64,000 nucleotides of DNA, from the NCBI GenBank assembly GCA_027924585.1, contig BSBM01000602.1, positions 7,687,501-7,751,500 of the forward strand. Direction: 5' to 3'. The translations under genes were made by a program, and so were the position numbers. Positions 33,722 through 44,479 of the stretch are shown piece after piece (position 1 is the first letter of the stretch; each line of letters starts with the position of its first letter). The DNA comes from Larix kaempferi. Lineage: Eukaryota > Streptophyta > Pinopsida > Pinales > Pinaceae. The notes beneath the pieces are model-generated. The model saw only the letters and a list, made by a program, of their open reading frames with translations. It ran no database searches and was not told the origin of the DNA.

Positions 33722-34464
33722 AAGACCTTTGGCTTGTCCTGCAGTCTGCTTTGGAGTGGAGTGCTTGTCCTGGAAAATGACGTTGTTTCTTGCATTCCAA
33801 ATTTTCCAGCAAGTGTACTTGGGAATGGATATCCAAATGTGATACCATAATTTCTTTTTGGTGAGGGGCCAGGGATAAATAGAAATCCATTCCTTAAGAG
33901 CTGGGCAATGGAGGTAAAGGACGGCATTGTAATATTGAGATCACGTAGCATATAATTCCAGACAAGTTTGGAGTAATGGCATTCAAGGAAGAGGTGATTG
34001 AGAGATTTGGGGTTTCTGCGATAGAGAGGACAGCAAAAAGGCCCGTGGAATCCTCTTTTAATGAGGTTGTCTCCGGTGAGCACTTTGCAGTGGATTAAAG
34101 TCCAACTGAAGAAGTTAATTTTGGGCAGACCCAAAGGGTTCCAAGCGATGTTCCATAGTTCATTTCTGTCATCTTCTTGGGTATGGAGAGTTTCGTAACC
34201 GAGAGAGGAGGTACAGGAGCCTGTAGGGCCCCAACCTTGATCGTCTTTGGCTAACAGATGTAAGGGGGCTCAACCTTTCAGCTTCTTGATGAGAGTAGTT
34301 TTGGCTGAATCAAGGTATGAAGGAATGTCCGCATCATTCCAGCTTTGCCAATTGCCTTGAGTATCCCAAACGCTGAAATCTTTCAGACTTATAATCCCAT
34401 GTTGATTGAGCCATTTTGCAATACCGTGTAAATCATTGTTGCTGTAGAGTGCTTCATTGTCCAT
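33718..34464 (-). pseudogene. LINE connection and zf-RVT region, frameshifted
   Basis: A 64-codon frame (34464-34270) reads GIAKWLNQHGIISLKDFSVWD, typical of the segment between RT and zf-RVT. A 138-codon frame (34134-33718) has LPKINFFSWTLIHCKVLTGDNL and a CPLYRRNPKSLNHLFLECHYSKLVW zinc-binding pattern (C-x-L-Y where C-x-x-C is expected). A further shift leads to a third frame at 33890-33624. The chain is continuous if frameshifts are allowed. Confidence 0.75.
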
Positions 34465-34694
34465 GATCTTGTCCGTGAAGATGTCTATCCTCCCGCCGTT
34501 GCCAGGAATCTAATAGAGGTTTTTTGAGAAGAACTCCCAAGCTGCCTTACATAATGTCCAGATGCTGGAGCCTTTGGAATTTGGCTTTTGATCTAAACAT
34601 CTTAAGCTGTTCCGCTGTAGGTATTTCTTGCTGATTACTTGGCTGACTAGATGGTTTTTGTTGTGCAGGATTTGCCAAAGAAGTTTACCTCCTA

Positions 34695-35302
34695 TGTTGA
34701 TGTATATGTAACTTCGGAATGTATTTCATCTGTGTATTATATATATATTTATTGTACCCTTATAAGAGATGTGTTATTCCTCTATAAGGAAGTGTCGTCA
34801 TGTGGATTGACAAGTGTCGCAAGTGTGTGTACTTGCCGATGGGTTATTAGACCACCATATGGGGTCGACCCTGATTAATATATAATATAATGTGGATGTA
34901 TTTAAGTAGACAAGTCGGCCCCAGTAAGTCACTGGGCAAAAAGGTGAGTATAAATAGAGATAGGAGATCTCTATTTTACTCACTCGGAAAAGTAACTCAC
35001 TCTCTCTCTGAAAAGTGGCGCACTAGTGAGGAGGAGGAGGATCATCTGCTAGGAGACTATCTCAGTGTTATTTGGTTGTATTTTGGTTGAGCCATTGCTC
35101 TCTCTATCTCTGAGGAAGTTGTGGGGTTTTTCACCTTAGGGTTTTCCCCACGGAATCTCTGTGTCTCTTGTCTCTATGCTTTTGATTCTTGTGATGCTTG
35201 TGATGCTTGTCATATTATGATTGTCATGCATTGATATACTGTAGATGTTATTCTCTCAGCAAAGATCCTATAGTATTGTGATTTAATACTCAAAATTTAA
35301 CA
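34695..35302 (+). mobile_element. Solo copia LTR, 608 bp
   Basis: Starts TGTTGATGTATATGTAACTT and ends TTTAACA, both shared with the LTRs of the copia element at 39.2-45.7 kb. The 5-bp flanks are tccta (34690-34694) and tcctg (35303-35307), a TSD with one change. It has a TATA box (TATAAATA, 34949-34956), a hairpin right after it (34952-34976) and a purine-rich leader. It sits inside the minus-strand LINE, so it arrived later, then lost its internal part by LTR-LTR recombination. Confidence 0.9.
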
Positions 35303-35421
35303 TCCTGGAGCCAAATTTGCTTGTAGTGGATTGCGAATTTGAAGGCCTCCCAACGATTTTGGCTTCTTTATGGTCTCCCATTTTACTAAATGGAGTTTTT
35401 TTCCATTGTTTTCCCACCATA

Positions 35422-35943
35422 CTAGAGAAAATCTCTCAATAATTTACTTATCTGCTCTGAGACTCCTTTTGGAGCTAGAAGAATGGAGGTTTGATAGATG
35501 GGTAGAGCGGAGAGAACAAATTTTATCAATATCAGTTTCCCGGCCTTATCGAGCCAATAACCCCCCAATCTTTGAATTCTGCTTTTTATTTTGCTTATCA
35601 TGCTGTCCCAATCTCCAGATTTAGAGCGACCTTTTGTGATAGGAAGGCCAAGGTAAGTGAAGTGGTCCCACTGTGTATGGACCTTGATGTCGAGAATTCT
35701 ACTAATTCTGGCTGCAATATTGTTGGTTAGATTCCAACAATAGACAACACTTTTGTGCAAGTTGATCTTGCCACTGGATGCATTACAATACCGAATCAGA
35801 TTGCGCTTGAATTTCCGGGCTATGATGGAGGAGGCTCTACCCAAAAGGACAAAATCGTCGGTGAAGAAGGTGTGATTGAGGGGATGGGAGTCAAGGGTAA
35901 GAAGGAGGCCGGGAAGGGAGCCCGAATTCATTTCATGATTCAA
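35422..35943 (-). pseudogene. LINE RT fragment
   Basis: Carries HTFFTDDFVLLGRAS, the YxDD active-site strand with F-T-D-D, then the thumb: SGKINLHKSVVYCW, FTYLGLPITKGRS, WLDKAGKLILIKFVLSALPIYQ. The frame opens at an internal Met. RT homology extends to about 35983 (FLYIILANSLSRKL) and then stops, marking the LINE's 5' break. Confidence 0.82.
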
Positions 35944-36903
35944 TTTTCGGCTGAGTGAGTTAGCTAAGATTATGTACAGGAATCAATGGAATCTTGATTG
36001 TTGCCTAGGTAGGTGCTAACATCAATGGAATCTTGTATTATTATTTTGTTAGAATGATTACATATTTTGATATTATTTATTCTTTGAAACAGTCTTCGTT
36101 TGCACAAAGCTGAAAACTATCTTTTTCTGTTTCCGTTGGTTCAAAGCTGAGAACCTGATAACCTGGAATTCCTGAGAACCTGATAACCTGGAATTCCTTA
36201 TAACCTGTTAACCTGATAACCCGTTAACCTGGAATTCCTGCTAACCTGTTTCGTTGGTTCAAAGCTGATAACCTGATAACCTGATAACCTGTTAACATGG
36301 AATTCCTGATAACCTGGAATTTCTGTTTCCGTTGGTTCAAAGTTGAGAACCTGATAACCTGTTCCGTTGGTTCAAAGCTGAGAACCTAATAACCTGTTAA
36401 CCTGGAATTCCTGATAACCCGATAGCCTGGAATTTCTATTTCCGTTGGTTCAAAGCTGAGAACCTGATAACCTGTTTCGTTTCTGTTAGTTCAAAGCTGA
36501 GAACCTGTTAACATGGAATTCCTGCTGTTTTATTTTTACATGTTGGAATTCTTGTTGTTCAAAGCTGATAACCTGTTAACATGGAATGCCTAGAATTACT
36601 GTTGTTTTAATTTTACAGTTGTCTCCCTTGACTCAAAGCTGAAAACGATCCTCTTTTGTTAGCTCAAAGCTGAGAACCTGTTAACCTGTAATTCTTTCCA
36701 CATGAAACCTTACCGACTGAAACCAGAAAACACACTAAAACCAAAAAATGAATCTAAAATGGTTATGATCACATGATGAGAGAAAAATGAGTTAACAATT
36801 TTTACCCAGCCATGCCTGTACTAAAGTGAAAAAAAGTCAAGGAAAGAAAGAATAAGAACTAATCATTGTGCCGTTTGCATCTAAAAAATAATCACTGTGC
36901 CGT

Positions 36904-37098
36904 TTGAGGAGGGAAACTAGGACGGACCCATCAAAGGAAGAGGTTTTACGGTTGGCTAGTGTTGACCAGGTAAGTACTAACACGAAAGGAATCTTGTATT
37001 ATTTTGTTAGAATGGCTAAATATTTTATTATTATCTTGTATTATTTTGTTAGAATGATTAGATATTTTATTATTATTTCTTCTCTACGACAATCTTAG
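36904..37098 (+). other. Exon-like ORF in left foldback arm
   Basis: The frame reads RTDPSKEEVLRLASVDQ and is then cut by CAG|GTAAGT at about 36967, a perfect donor-like site followed by tactaac. The mirror copy on the minus strand (38032-37838) keeps the frame with only four or five residue changes. It could be a captured exon or chance; the protein is not known to me. Confidence 0.35.
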
Positions 37099-37837
37099 TT
37101 AGTTGATCAAAGCTGAAAAGAAACCCTTACTTAACATGGAATTCCTTCGGCGAGCCTTTGGAATTCCTTAGACAATCTTCGTTAACATGGAATTCCTTCG
37201 GCATGAAACCCTATGAAACCCTACAAACCCTACAGAGTGAAATACAAAGAAGATTAGAAAAATTCCATGCCAATAGTTTTCAGTTTCATGAGAAAAAATG
37301 AATATAAAATAACAAAAAATGAACCCCAAAAAATGAAAGAAAAACACCATGCCAATAGTTTTCAGTTCTGTGAGAGAAAAATAAACCCAGAAAAATAGTT
37401 TTCATTTATGCCCAAACCATATTTAGTGTTGGGGCATCCCCAATGCCTACTAAATCCATCTTTGCTCGTCTTGTTGTCCTTGCGAAGATGGATTAGCAAG
37501 CATTGGGGATGTCCCAACACTAAATATGGTTTGGGCATAAATGAAAACTATTTTTCTGGGTTTATTTTTCTCTCACGGAACTGAAAACTATTGGCATGGC
37601 GTTTTTCTTTCATTTTTCTAGGTTCATTTTTTGTTATTTTATATTCATTTTTTCTCATGAAATTGAAAACTATTGGCATGGCATTTTTCTAATCTTCTTT
37701 GTATTTCACTCTGTAGGGTTTGTAGGGTTTCATGCCGAAGGAATTCCATGTTAACGAAGATTGTCTAAGGAATTCCGAAGGCTTGCCGAAGGAATTCCAT
37801 GTTAAGGAAGGGTTTCTTTTCAACTTTGTTCAGCTAA

Positions 37838-38032
37838 CTAAGATTGTCGTAGAGAAGGAATAATAATAAAATATCTAGTCATTCTAACAAAATAATACAA
37901 GATAATAATAAAATATTTAGCCATTCTAACAAAATAATACAAGATTCCTTTCGTGTTAGTACTTACCTGGTCAACACTAGCCAACCGTAAAACCTCTTCC
38001 TTTGATGGGTTCGTCCTAGCTGCCCTCCTCAA
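37838..38032 (-). other. Mirror copy of the exon-like ORF in right arm
   Basis: The inverted counterpart of 36904-37098: 64 residues, same length, substitutions near the N-terminus (RRAART for RRETRT) and two others. It also shows the donor-like CAG|GTAAGT. Confidence 0.35.
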
Positions 38033-38949
38033 ACGGAACAGTGATTATTTTTTAGATGCAAACGACACAGTGATTATTTCTTATTAGCATTTTCGCTTCT
38101 TTTTTTCCTTGACTTTTTTTCACTTTAGTATAGGCATGGCTGGGTAGAAATTGTTAACTCATTTTTCTCTCATTATGTGATCATAACCATTTTAGATTCA
38201 TTTTTTGGTTTCAGTGTGTTTTCTGGTTTCAGTCGGTAAGGTTTCATGTGGAAAGAATTACATGTAAATAGGTTCTCAACTTTGAGCTAACAAAAGAAGA
38301 TCGTTTTCAGCTTTGAGTCAAGGGAGACAACTGTAAAATTAAAACAACAGTAATTCTAGGCATTCCATGTTAACAGGTTATCAGCTTTGAACAACAAGAA
38401 TTCCAACATGTAAAAATAAAAAAACAGGAATTCCATGTTAACAGGTTCTCAGCTTTGAACTAACGGAAACGGAAAAGGTTATCAGGTTCTCAGCTTTGAA
38501 CCAACGGAAACAGAAATTCCCGGTTATCAGGTTATCAGGAATTCCAAGTTAACAGGTTAACAGGTTATTAGGTTCTCAGCTTTGAACCAATGGAACAGGT
38601 TATCAGGTTCTCAGCTTTGAACCAACGGAAATAGAAATTCCAGGTTATCAAGAATTCCATGTTAACAGGTTATCAGCTTTGAACCAACGGAACAGGTTAT
38701 CAGGAATTCCAAGTTATCAGGTTAACAGGTTATAAGGAATTCCAGGTTATCAGGTTTTCAGGAATTCTAGGTTATCAGGTTCTCAGCTTTGAACGAATGG
38801 AAACAGAAAAGATAGTTTTTAGCTTTGTGCGAACGAAGATTTGTTTCAAAGAATAAATAATATCAAAATATGTAATCATTCTAACAAAATAATGATACAA
38901 GATTCCATTGATGTTAGCAACTACCTGGGCACCTATCTGGCCTCATTGT

Positions 38950-39208
38950 AATGGTTTATCTAGTTCTATATTTATAACTTATTTTGTCTAATATCGTCTT
39001 GCAAATTGTCATGAATTTTGTTCTTGGAACAAATGTACAGTGCGGAACGATAAAGGCACAACATTGATGCCATTTGTCTGTTTGTATAGTGTGGAGTTTT
39101 TATGTTGTAGGTTATAAAATTTTTACAATCATCAACTAATAAATAGTCAGCTTTGTTGTTGTTTCTGATATCACTATAACAAATTTGAAATTAGCCCGTC
39201 TATCCTGC
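38950..39208. other. Host flank between two elements
   Basis: Sequence after the right TSD of the LINE-foldback composite (38935-38949) and before the copia 5' LTR. No gene seen. Confidence 0.4.
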
Positions 39209-39748
39209 TGTCAATGTATATGTAACTTCGGAATGTATTTCATAAATGTATATTGTATCCCTACAGAGAAGTTATTATTCCTCTGTACAGAAGTGTCGTC
39301 ATTTGTATTTACAAGTGTCGCAACTTATATAGGAGGGGTTATTAGACCACCAAGTGTGGGGTCAGCCCTGAGTTGGGTTACCATGGGTTATTAGACTCTC
39401 CTAGAGAAGTCGGCCCTGTTAGGTTATTAGGCAAGTCGAGTTGTGTATAAATAGAGTGAGGGTGTCACTCTATTTCATCATTCACTTACTCATCTATCTC
39501 TCACTTGAGTGACGCGCACTAGTGGAGGAGGAGAAGCTGCTAATGAGTCTATCTCTTGTACTTGGGTTTTGTATCATTGCTCTTTCTATCTCTGTGGAAG
39601 TTGTTGGGTTTTTCACCTTCTTGGTTTTCCTCGAGGAAACTCTGTGTCTATTGTCTCTTGTGCTTGTCTCTTATGATTGATATGTTGTGCTTGTTATTCT
39701 CTCAGATAAGATCCTAGATCATATTGAATTAATGCTCAAAATCTAACA
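39209..39748 (+). repeat. 5' LTR of the copia element
   Basis: Begins TGTCAATG and ends ATCTAACA. U3 runs to the TATA box TATAAATA (39446-39453). Directly after it a perfect 11-bp stem with a 5-nt loop occupies 39449-39475. A purine-rich gaggaggagaag follows. It should drive the genomic RNA of the element. Confidence 0.93.
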
Positions 39749-39760
39749 TGGTATCAGAGC
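39749..39760 (+). promoter_or_regulatory. Primer-binding site, initiator Met-tRNA
   Basis: TGGTATCAGAGC stands immediately after the LTR end. This is the standard plant copia site complementary to the 3' end of initiator Met-tRNA. Confidence 0.95.
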
Positions 39761-40499
39761 TAACCTGAGAAGAAGACACTGTGCAGCTGCAGAAGCTAGG
39801 GCTTCTTGATTTTGGGTTTCTCTCCACAGATCTTCAAAGACAGGAGGCTAGATTGACTCTCCTAGCAAGGGTGCATCTTTCTGTCGAAACAAAATCCAAT
39901 TCTGAGCATTTTCAGTTTTGACCTAATCTCTGCTGCGGGAAATTAGGGTTTCGGAGAAAGTTGGAATTTTTGTAATCTGAGTCCATGGCTGGATGCTCCT
40001 TTGAAAAATCGAAATTTAGAGACCAAGATCGAACTTTTTGGTTGGGCAGAAGGCCGGGCTTGATCAAACCCTAGATCGGGATTTTGATCCGAAAGATGGA
40101 AAATTAGGGTTTATGCAAATGTTGGAACTTCTGAAATTTGAGACCACGGTTGTATGCTCCTCTGAAAAATCGAAGTTTAGAGCTTTGGATCGAACTTTTT
40201 GGTTGGGTGAAGCTCTGGGAAATTCAAACCCTAATTCAGGGTCCTGTCAAGTGAATCTGGAAGTTTCAAAAGCAATTTTGAGGGGTGAAACTTTGCAAAA
40301 TTCAAATTCTGAGTATACCAGCTTGACCAACTTGACCAGCTCAGCAAGGTGCATCTTTCTATCCTTTCAGAAGTTTGAAATTCAAATTTTGAATTTTTAG
40401 GGTTTCTCTGACAAACCCTAATCCAGCTCCAGATCTAGTTCTCAACAAATCAAGTGGTAAGACCTAAATCTTTTATTTCCATTTGAGTTTCTCATTAAA

Positions 40500-41290
40500 A
40501 TGTCTCACCAAACCAAGATTGAGGATAAGCTTGAAGGGGTATATAACTTCCGAGCATGGAAGTATAGGATTGGGTTAATCCTAGAGGAGAATGAGTTGGA
40601 CACTTACATAAGTGATGAGGTTATAGTTCCAGAGGGAGAAGAGGCTAAGGCCTCACACAAGAAGAACTTGGTCAAAGCCAAGAGAATCATTACTGATTCC
40701 ATCAAAGACCATCTCATACCTCATGTGTCTTCCCTAAAGACACCTAAGGAGATGTTTGTCTCATTGACCTAGTTGTTTAAAGGAAAGAACATAAATCAGA
40801 AGATGACTCTGCGGAACCAATTGAAGGGGTAAAGCTCCAGAATGGAGAGACCATCCATTCCTACTTTTCTAAGGTCTCTCAAATCAAGGAACAACTTGAA
40901 GCTGTGGATGAAGTAGTGGAAAATGGAGAAATTGTAATGACCACTTTGAATGGCCTACCTAGGTCATGGGACTCCTTCATCCAAGGAATCTGTGCAAGAA
41001 AGAAATTGATCTCTTTTAGTAGACTGTGGGAGGTATATTCACAAGAAGAAGCTAGGCTTGTGGCCCGAGAAGAAAAGATGGGGAATGAAGATCAAGCTCT
41101 CACAGCACATACCAAGAAGAGTAAGAGGGAGCCATCTCATAACAAGAGATCTTCACACCACCATCATCATAGAGATAAGAAAGATCTGAGATGCTTTACA
41201 TGTAATGAGAAGGGATACTTTTCCCTCAGATTGTCCTAAGAACAAAAAGAACAACAACAACAACAATCTGACAGGTATGACTTACAGGTA
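40500..41290 (+). pseudogene. copia gag, interrupted
   Basis: The ATG at 40500 opens a frame typical of copia gag: LEGVYNFRAWKYRIGLILEEN at residues about 11-31, then a stop at 40770 after FVSLT. The protein continues beyond it (LFKGKNINQKMTLRNQL). A second stretch (40904-41239) has TTLNGLPRSWDSFIQGICAR and a His-rich, Lys-rich tail. The zinc knuckle CFTCNEKGYF has Tyr in place of the metal-binding His, and a frameshift separates it from its last Cys (SDCPKNKK in the next frame). Confidence 0.85.
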
Positions 41291-42640
41291 TGTTTTTAAA
41301 TCTGTTAAGTTTATGATATGTTTGTCTTCATGTTATTGAATTTAGTAACAATCTTGATTAATTTTAGACTTGTCTTATCACCCTAGTAAAAGTATGAATG
41401 CATGATAGAAGACATTCATTGATTAGGGTTATGACAGTTATGATTGTACTAATGCACTGTGGTGTTGTATGAGGATAATGTTATCCGCTAACATGAAAGG
41501 TACAAATCAAGTTCTAGATCAAGACCATGGTGACATGAAGACAAAGACTCATCCATAGTCATGGATCACATAGAAGCTCTACTTAGGAGGTATGTATATT
41601 TTGGTTCTACAATGGTTAACTTATGAGTTATGCAGGTCATTGAAGAGAACAAGAAGACATTGCTAGACATAACTAGCAAATATGATAACCAGGTATGTTA
41701 GAATCCTACCTTGTGTTAGGATCTTATACTTTTGTATGAATGATTATTCTTGAAGTTAGAAGTTTAAGTAATCAACGGTTTATGCATATTATGTTTCTTA
41801 CTTTGATTGATGATATGACTAACCAGAAGAGTGCTATGGTCAATAAGAATATGCATGAGTAATAGAAGTCCTCCTTGAAACCTTGAATACTAATGCTTGT
41901 GATAAATTACCTGTGTGTGAAATGTTCATGACCATACATGATTAAGATTATTTAGGATCATAATGTTTTGATAGTATTGAGATTATACTAATGGATGTAT
42001 GATTATATATGAGATCTTGAGGATGACACTATCATGACACCAGTGCACACTTAAGCATGCATAGTGGTCCAGGATGGATATAAGTTCAAGGACAGGTAGT
42101 CCAGGAAGCAAAGATCAAGAGGGAGCACAATCCAACAGTTCCTGCAAGGAAGCAAAGATCAAGAGGGAGCACTCCAGGAAGAAAAGATCAAGAAAGAGTC
42201 CACCCTACAACTAAACAAAGATAAGTATTTGAATTATCATTTCTTATTACTTAAATGATGTTGTTCATTCATGTATATACTTATGTTCCTAGATTTAGGT
42301 TGTGTATTATGCATATTAGAATAATTGCATTAATGAATAGTATACTACTAATATGCATGTAATGGGTAAGTGGCCTATGGCATTGTACAACATTCCATTG
42401 CTACTTATCTAGAATGAAACCTCTTTGCTAACATGTTGGGAGTTGTGCACACTCTTAACAAATGTTTTGGTAGAGATGGAAGGCATCTAGAAAGTTACCG
42501 TGTGAATACGGGATATGGACAAATGTTGTATGAAGCATTGGCTAAAATAATTGCATGACTGTATGACATATGTTTTTATGCGTAAGATTTTGTTATGAAA
42601 ACTATGAGAAGTTTCTAATCATGCAATTGAATTTGACTTG
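41288..42640 (+). other. Exon/intron-like block replacing protease and integrase
   Basis: From the end of gag (ACAG|GTATGT at about 41288) to the resumption of pol-like sequence (TTGTAG|GAAAG at about 42644) there is no protease or integrase. The DNA is T-rich and carries several donor- and acceptor-like sites. The clearest candidate is an exon of 57 bp (about 41636-41692; frame VIEENKKTLLDITSKYDNQ) between TTATGCAG and GTATGTTAG. Near 42090-42190 a 27-bp purine-rich phrase (gcaaagatcaagagggagca) occurs twice. I cannot name a source gene. Confidence 0.5.
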
Positions 42641-42659
42641 TAGGAAAGATCGTGTACAA

Positions 42660-44269
42660 TCACCTACCAGGACAACAACATTTGTCCCAGCAACGAAGTT
42701 CAAGAAAACTATCTACTGAAGATACTGAAGAATCTGAAGTTCCCAGGATCCGGGATGAAGTAATGAAAGGATGCCATGATCGAAGAGTACCAATCGATCA
42801 TGAAGAATGATGTTTGGGATGTTGTCCCGAGAACAGAAGGGAAGTCTGTTGTGACTTCCAAGTGGATCTATAAGATCAAGCATGCTGCAGATGGTAGCAT
42901 AGAGAAATACAAGGCGAGGTTTGTAGCTTGTGGTTTCTCTCAGAAAGAGGAAATAGATTATGAAGAGACTTTTGCTCCTGTAGCCAGATACACTTCCATC
43001 AGAACAATACTTGCTTTGGCCGCAGTGATGAAATGGAAGATACACCAGATGGATGTCAAGACAGCTTTCTTGAATGGTGTAGTCGAGGAGGAAGTGTATG
43101 TGGAGCAATCACTTGGTTTTGAGACACATGACAGGAAGTCATATGTGTGCAGATTGAAGAAAGCCTTGTATGGATTGAAGCAAGCTCTTAGGACTTGGTA
43201 TGGTAGGATGGACAGTTTCCTATCTAGTTTGGGCTTTACTAAGAGTAAAGCGGATTCCAACCTTTACTACATGGTTGAGGAAGGAAATCCAGTTATACTT
43301 ATATTGTATGTTGATGACCTGTTTGTTACAGGTGAGGATAGATTGATTGCCGATACGAAGAGGAAGCTTGCTGCCGAGTTCGAGATGAAGGACTTGGGGA
43401 TGATGCACTACTTTCTAGGCATGGAGGTGTGGCAGAGTGCAGATGGAATCTTCCTTGGACAAGGGAAGTCTGCAGTAGAGATCCTGAAGCGATTTGGGAT
43501 GATGGACTGCAAGGCCATGGCCACACCTATGGCATCGAACCTGAAGCTTCTGTGTGATGCTTCATCTGAGTTGGTTGATGTCACGATGTATCGAAAAGAT
43601 GATTGGGTCCTTGATGTACCTGACAAACACGAGACCAGATATTTGCTTTGCTGTGAACACATTGAGCCAGTTCTTGACGGATCCGAGAAGTGTTCACCTG
43701 GTTGCTGTAAAGCATATTCTGAGGTACTTGAAGGGTACAGTTGACTATGGGCTCAAGTATGATGCGAATCAAAAGTTTAACCTGGAAGGTTATGTTGATT
43801 CAGATTGGGCAGGCAGTGCTGTATATAGGAAGAGCACATCAGGGTTCTGATTCAGTATTGGATCAGGTGTGATCTCTTGGTTTAGCAGGAAGCAATCCTG
43901 CGTAGCACTGAGTACAGCCGAAGCAGAGTATGTCGCAACTTGTTCGGCTAGTTGTGAGGCAGTATGGCTGAGGAAGCTACTGTCTGAGCTATTTGATCTC
44001 CTGTTGGATGCTACCTGTATCTTCTGTGAGAACCATAGTTGTGTGAAGTTGTCTGAGAACCCGGTGTTCCATGACAGGTCAAAGCACATTGAGATCAAAT
44101 ATCACTATATCAGGGATATGGTGCAGAGAGGAGCAGTGAAGCTCCTGTATGTTGCGATGGACGAGTAGATAGCCGATGTGTTGACCAAGCCGCTAGCCAT
44201 AGTGAAGTTTGAGTACTTCAGAGAGAGGCTTGGTGTACTTCAAATCAAGATTCCCTCTAAGGGGAAGTG
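42660..44269 (+). pseudogene. copia RT and RNase H, broken
   Basis: RT begins around IEEYQSIMKNDVWDVVPR (42779) and carries SKWIYKIKHAADGSIEKYKARFVA, QMDVKTAFLNG (motif A), ALYGLKQA, and LYVDDLFVTG (43306-43332, active site intact). At about 43595 a frameshift moves on to MYLTNTRPDICFAVNTLSQF. RNase H follows in that frame, with SDWAGS, a stop at 43848, then AEAEYVA and the C-terminal IADVLTKPL after another stop at 44166. The chain ends PSKGK at 44269. It is homologous to the pol at 55.7-56.8 kb. Confidence 0.9.
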
Positions 44270-44479
44270 ATGAGTTCGGAGACACAGAAGCACACGAGCC
44301 ATTCTCACATGGTGGCGAGATGTAAGGGTCGAGTGAAGCCTTTCTCGGATGGTCAGAGGAGAGTCCTTCCATGCCGGTGAGTGTAAGTGTTGTGTTATGT
44401 GCATCTGGGATGTGTTGTGCGGACTATGAGGTGATCTGAAGACGATGAGGTAACGGTATAGTACACAGGCCTTGCGGAG

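Larger units (their letters stand above)
32279..35983 (-). mobile_element. 5'-truncated LINE, split by a solo LTR
   Basis: A minus-strand L1-type LINE. The T-run from 32279 is its poly(A) tail, next to TSD atctggcctcattgt (32264-32278). Reading 5' to 3' it has RT thumb (35943-35422), connection and zf-RVT (34464-33718), RNase H (33721-33095) and a 3' UTR. LINE homology starts at about 35983 (FLYIILAN). A solo copia LTR (34695-35302) interrupts it. The right-hand TSD copy is not here but at 38935-38949, beyond the foldback element. Confidence 0.85.
36002..38931. mobile_element. Foldback element, 2.93-kb palindrome
   Basis: Two arms of about 1.46 kb are inverted copies, meeting at a loop of about 15 nt near 37466-37480. 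The outer ends tgcctaggtag (36002) and ctacctgggca (38931) pair, and the arms look about 97% alike by eye. Each arm is modular: an outer segment with gctaacatcaatggaatctt, an array of short units (aacctgataacctggaattcc and gttggttcaaagctgagaac, 36120-36700), then an inner segment that repeats the outer one (gtactaacacgaaaggaatctt, 36970) and a central stem. Long inverted repeats made of short sub-repeats are the hallmark of foldback transposons. No transposase is encoded, so it is non-autonomous. It shows no TSD of its own. Confidence 0.9.

Noticed and set aside
36002-38931. Assembly artefact producing a palindrome
   Set aside because: The arms differ at several per cent of positions and the centre has an asymmetric loop, so the two arms are separate sequences.
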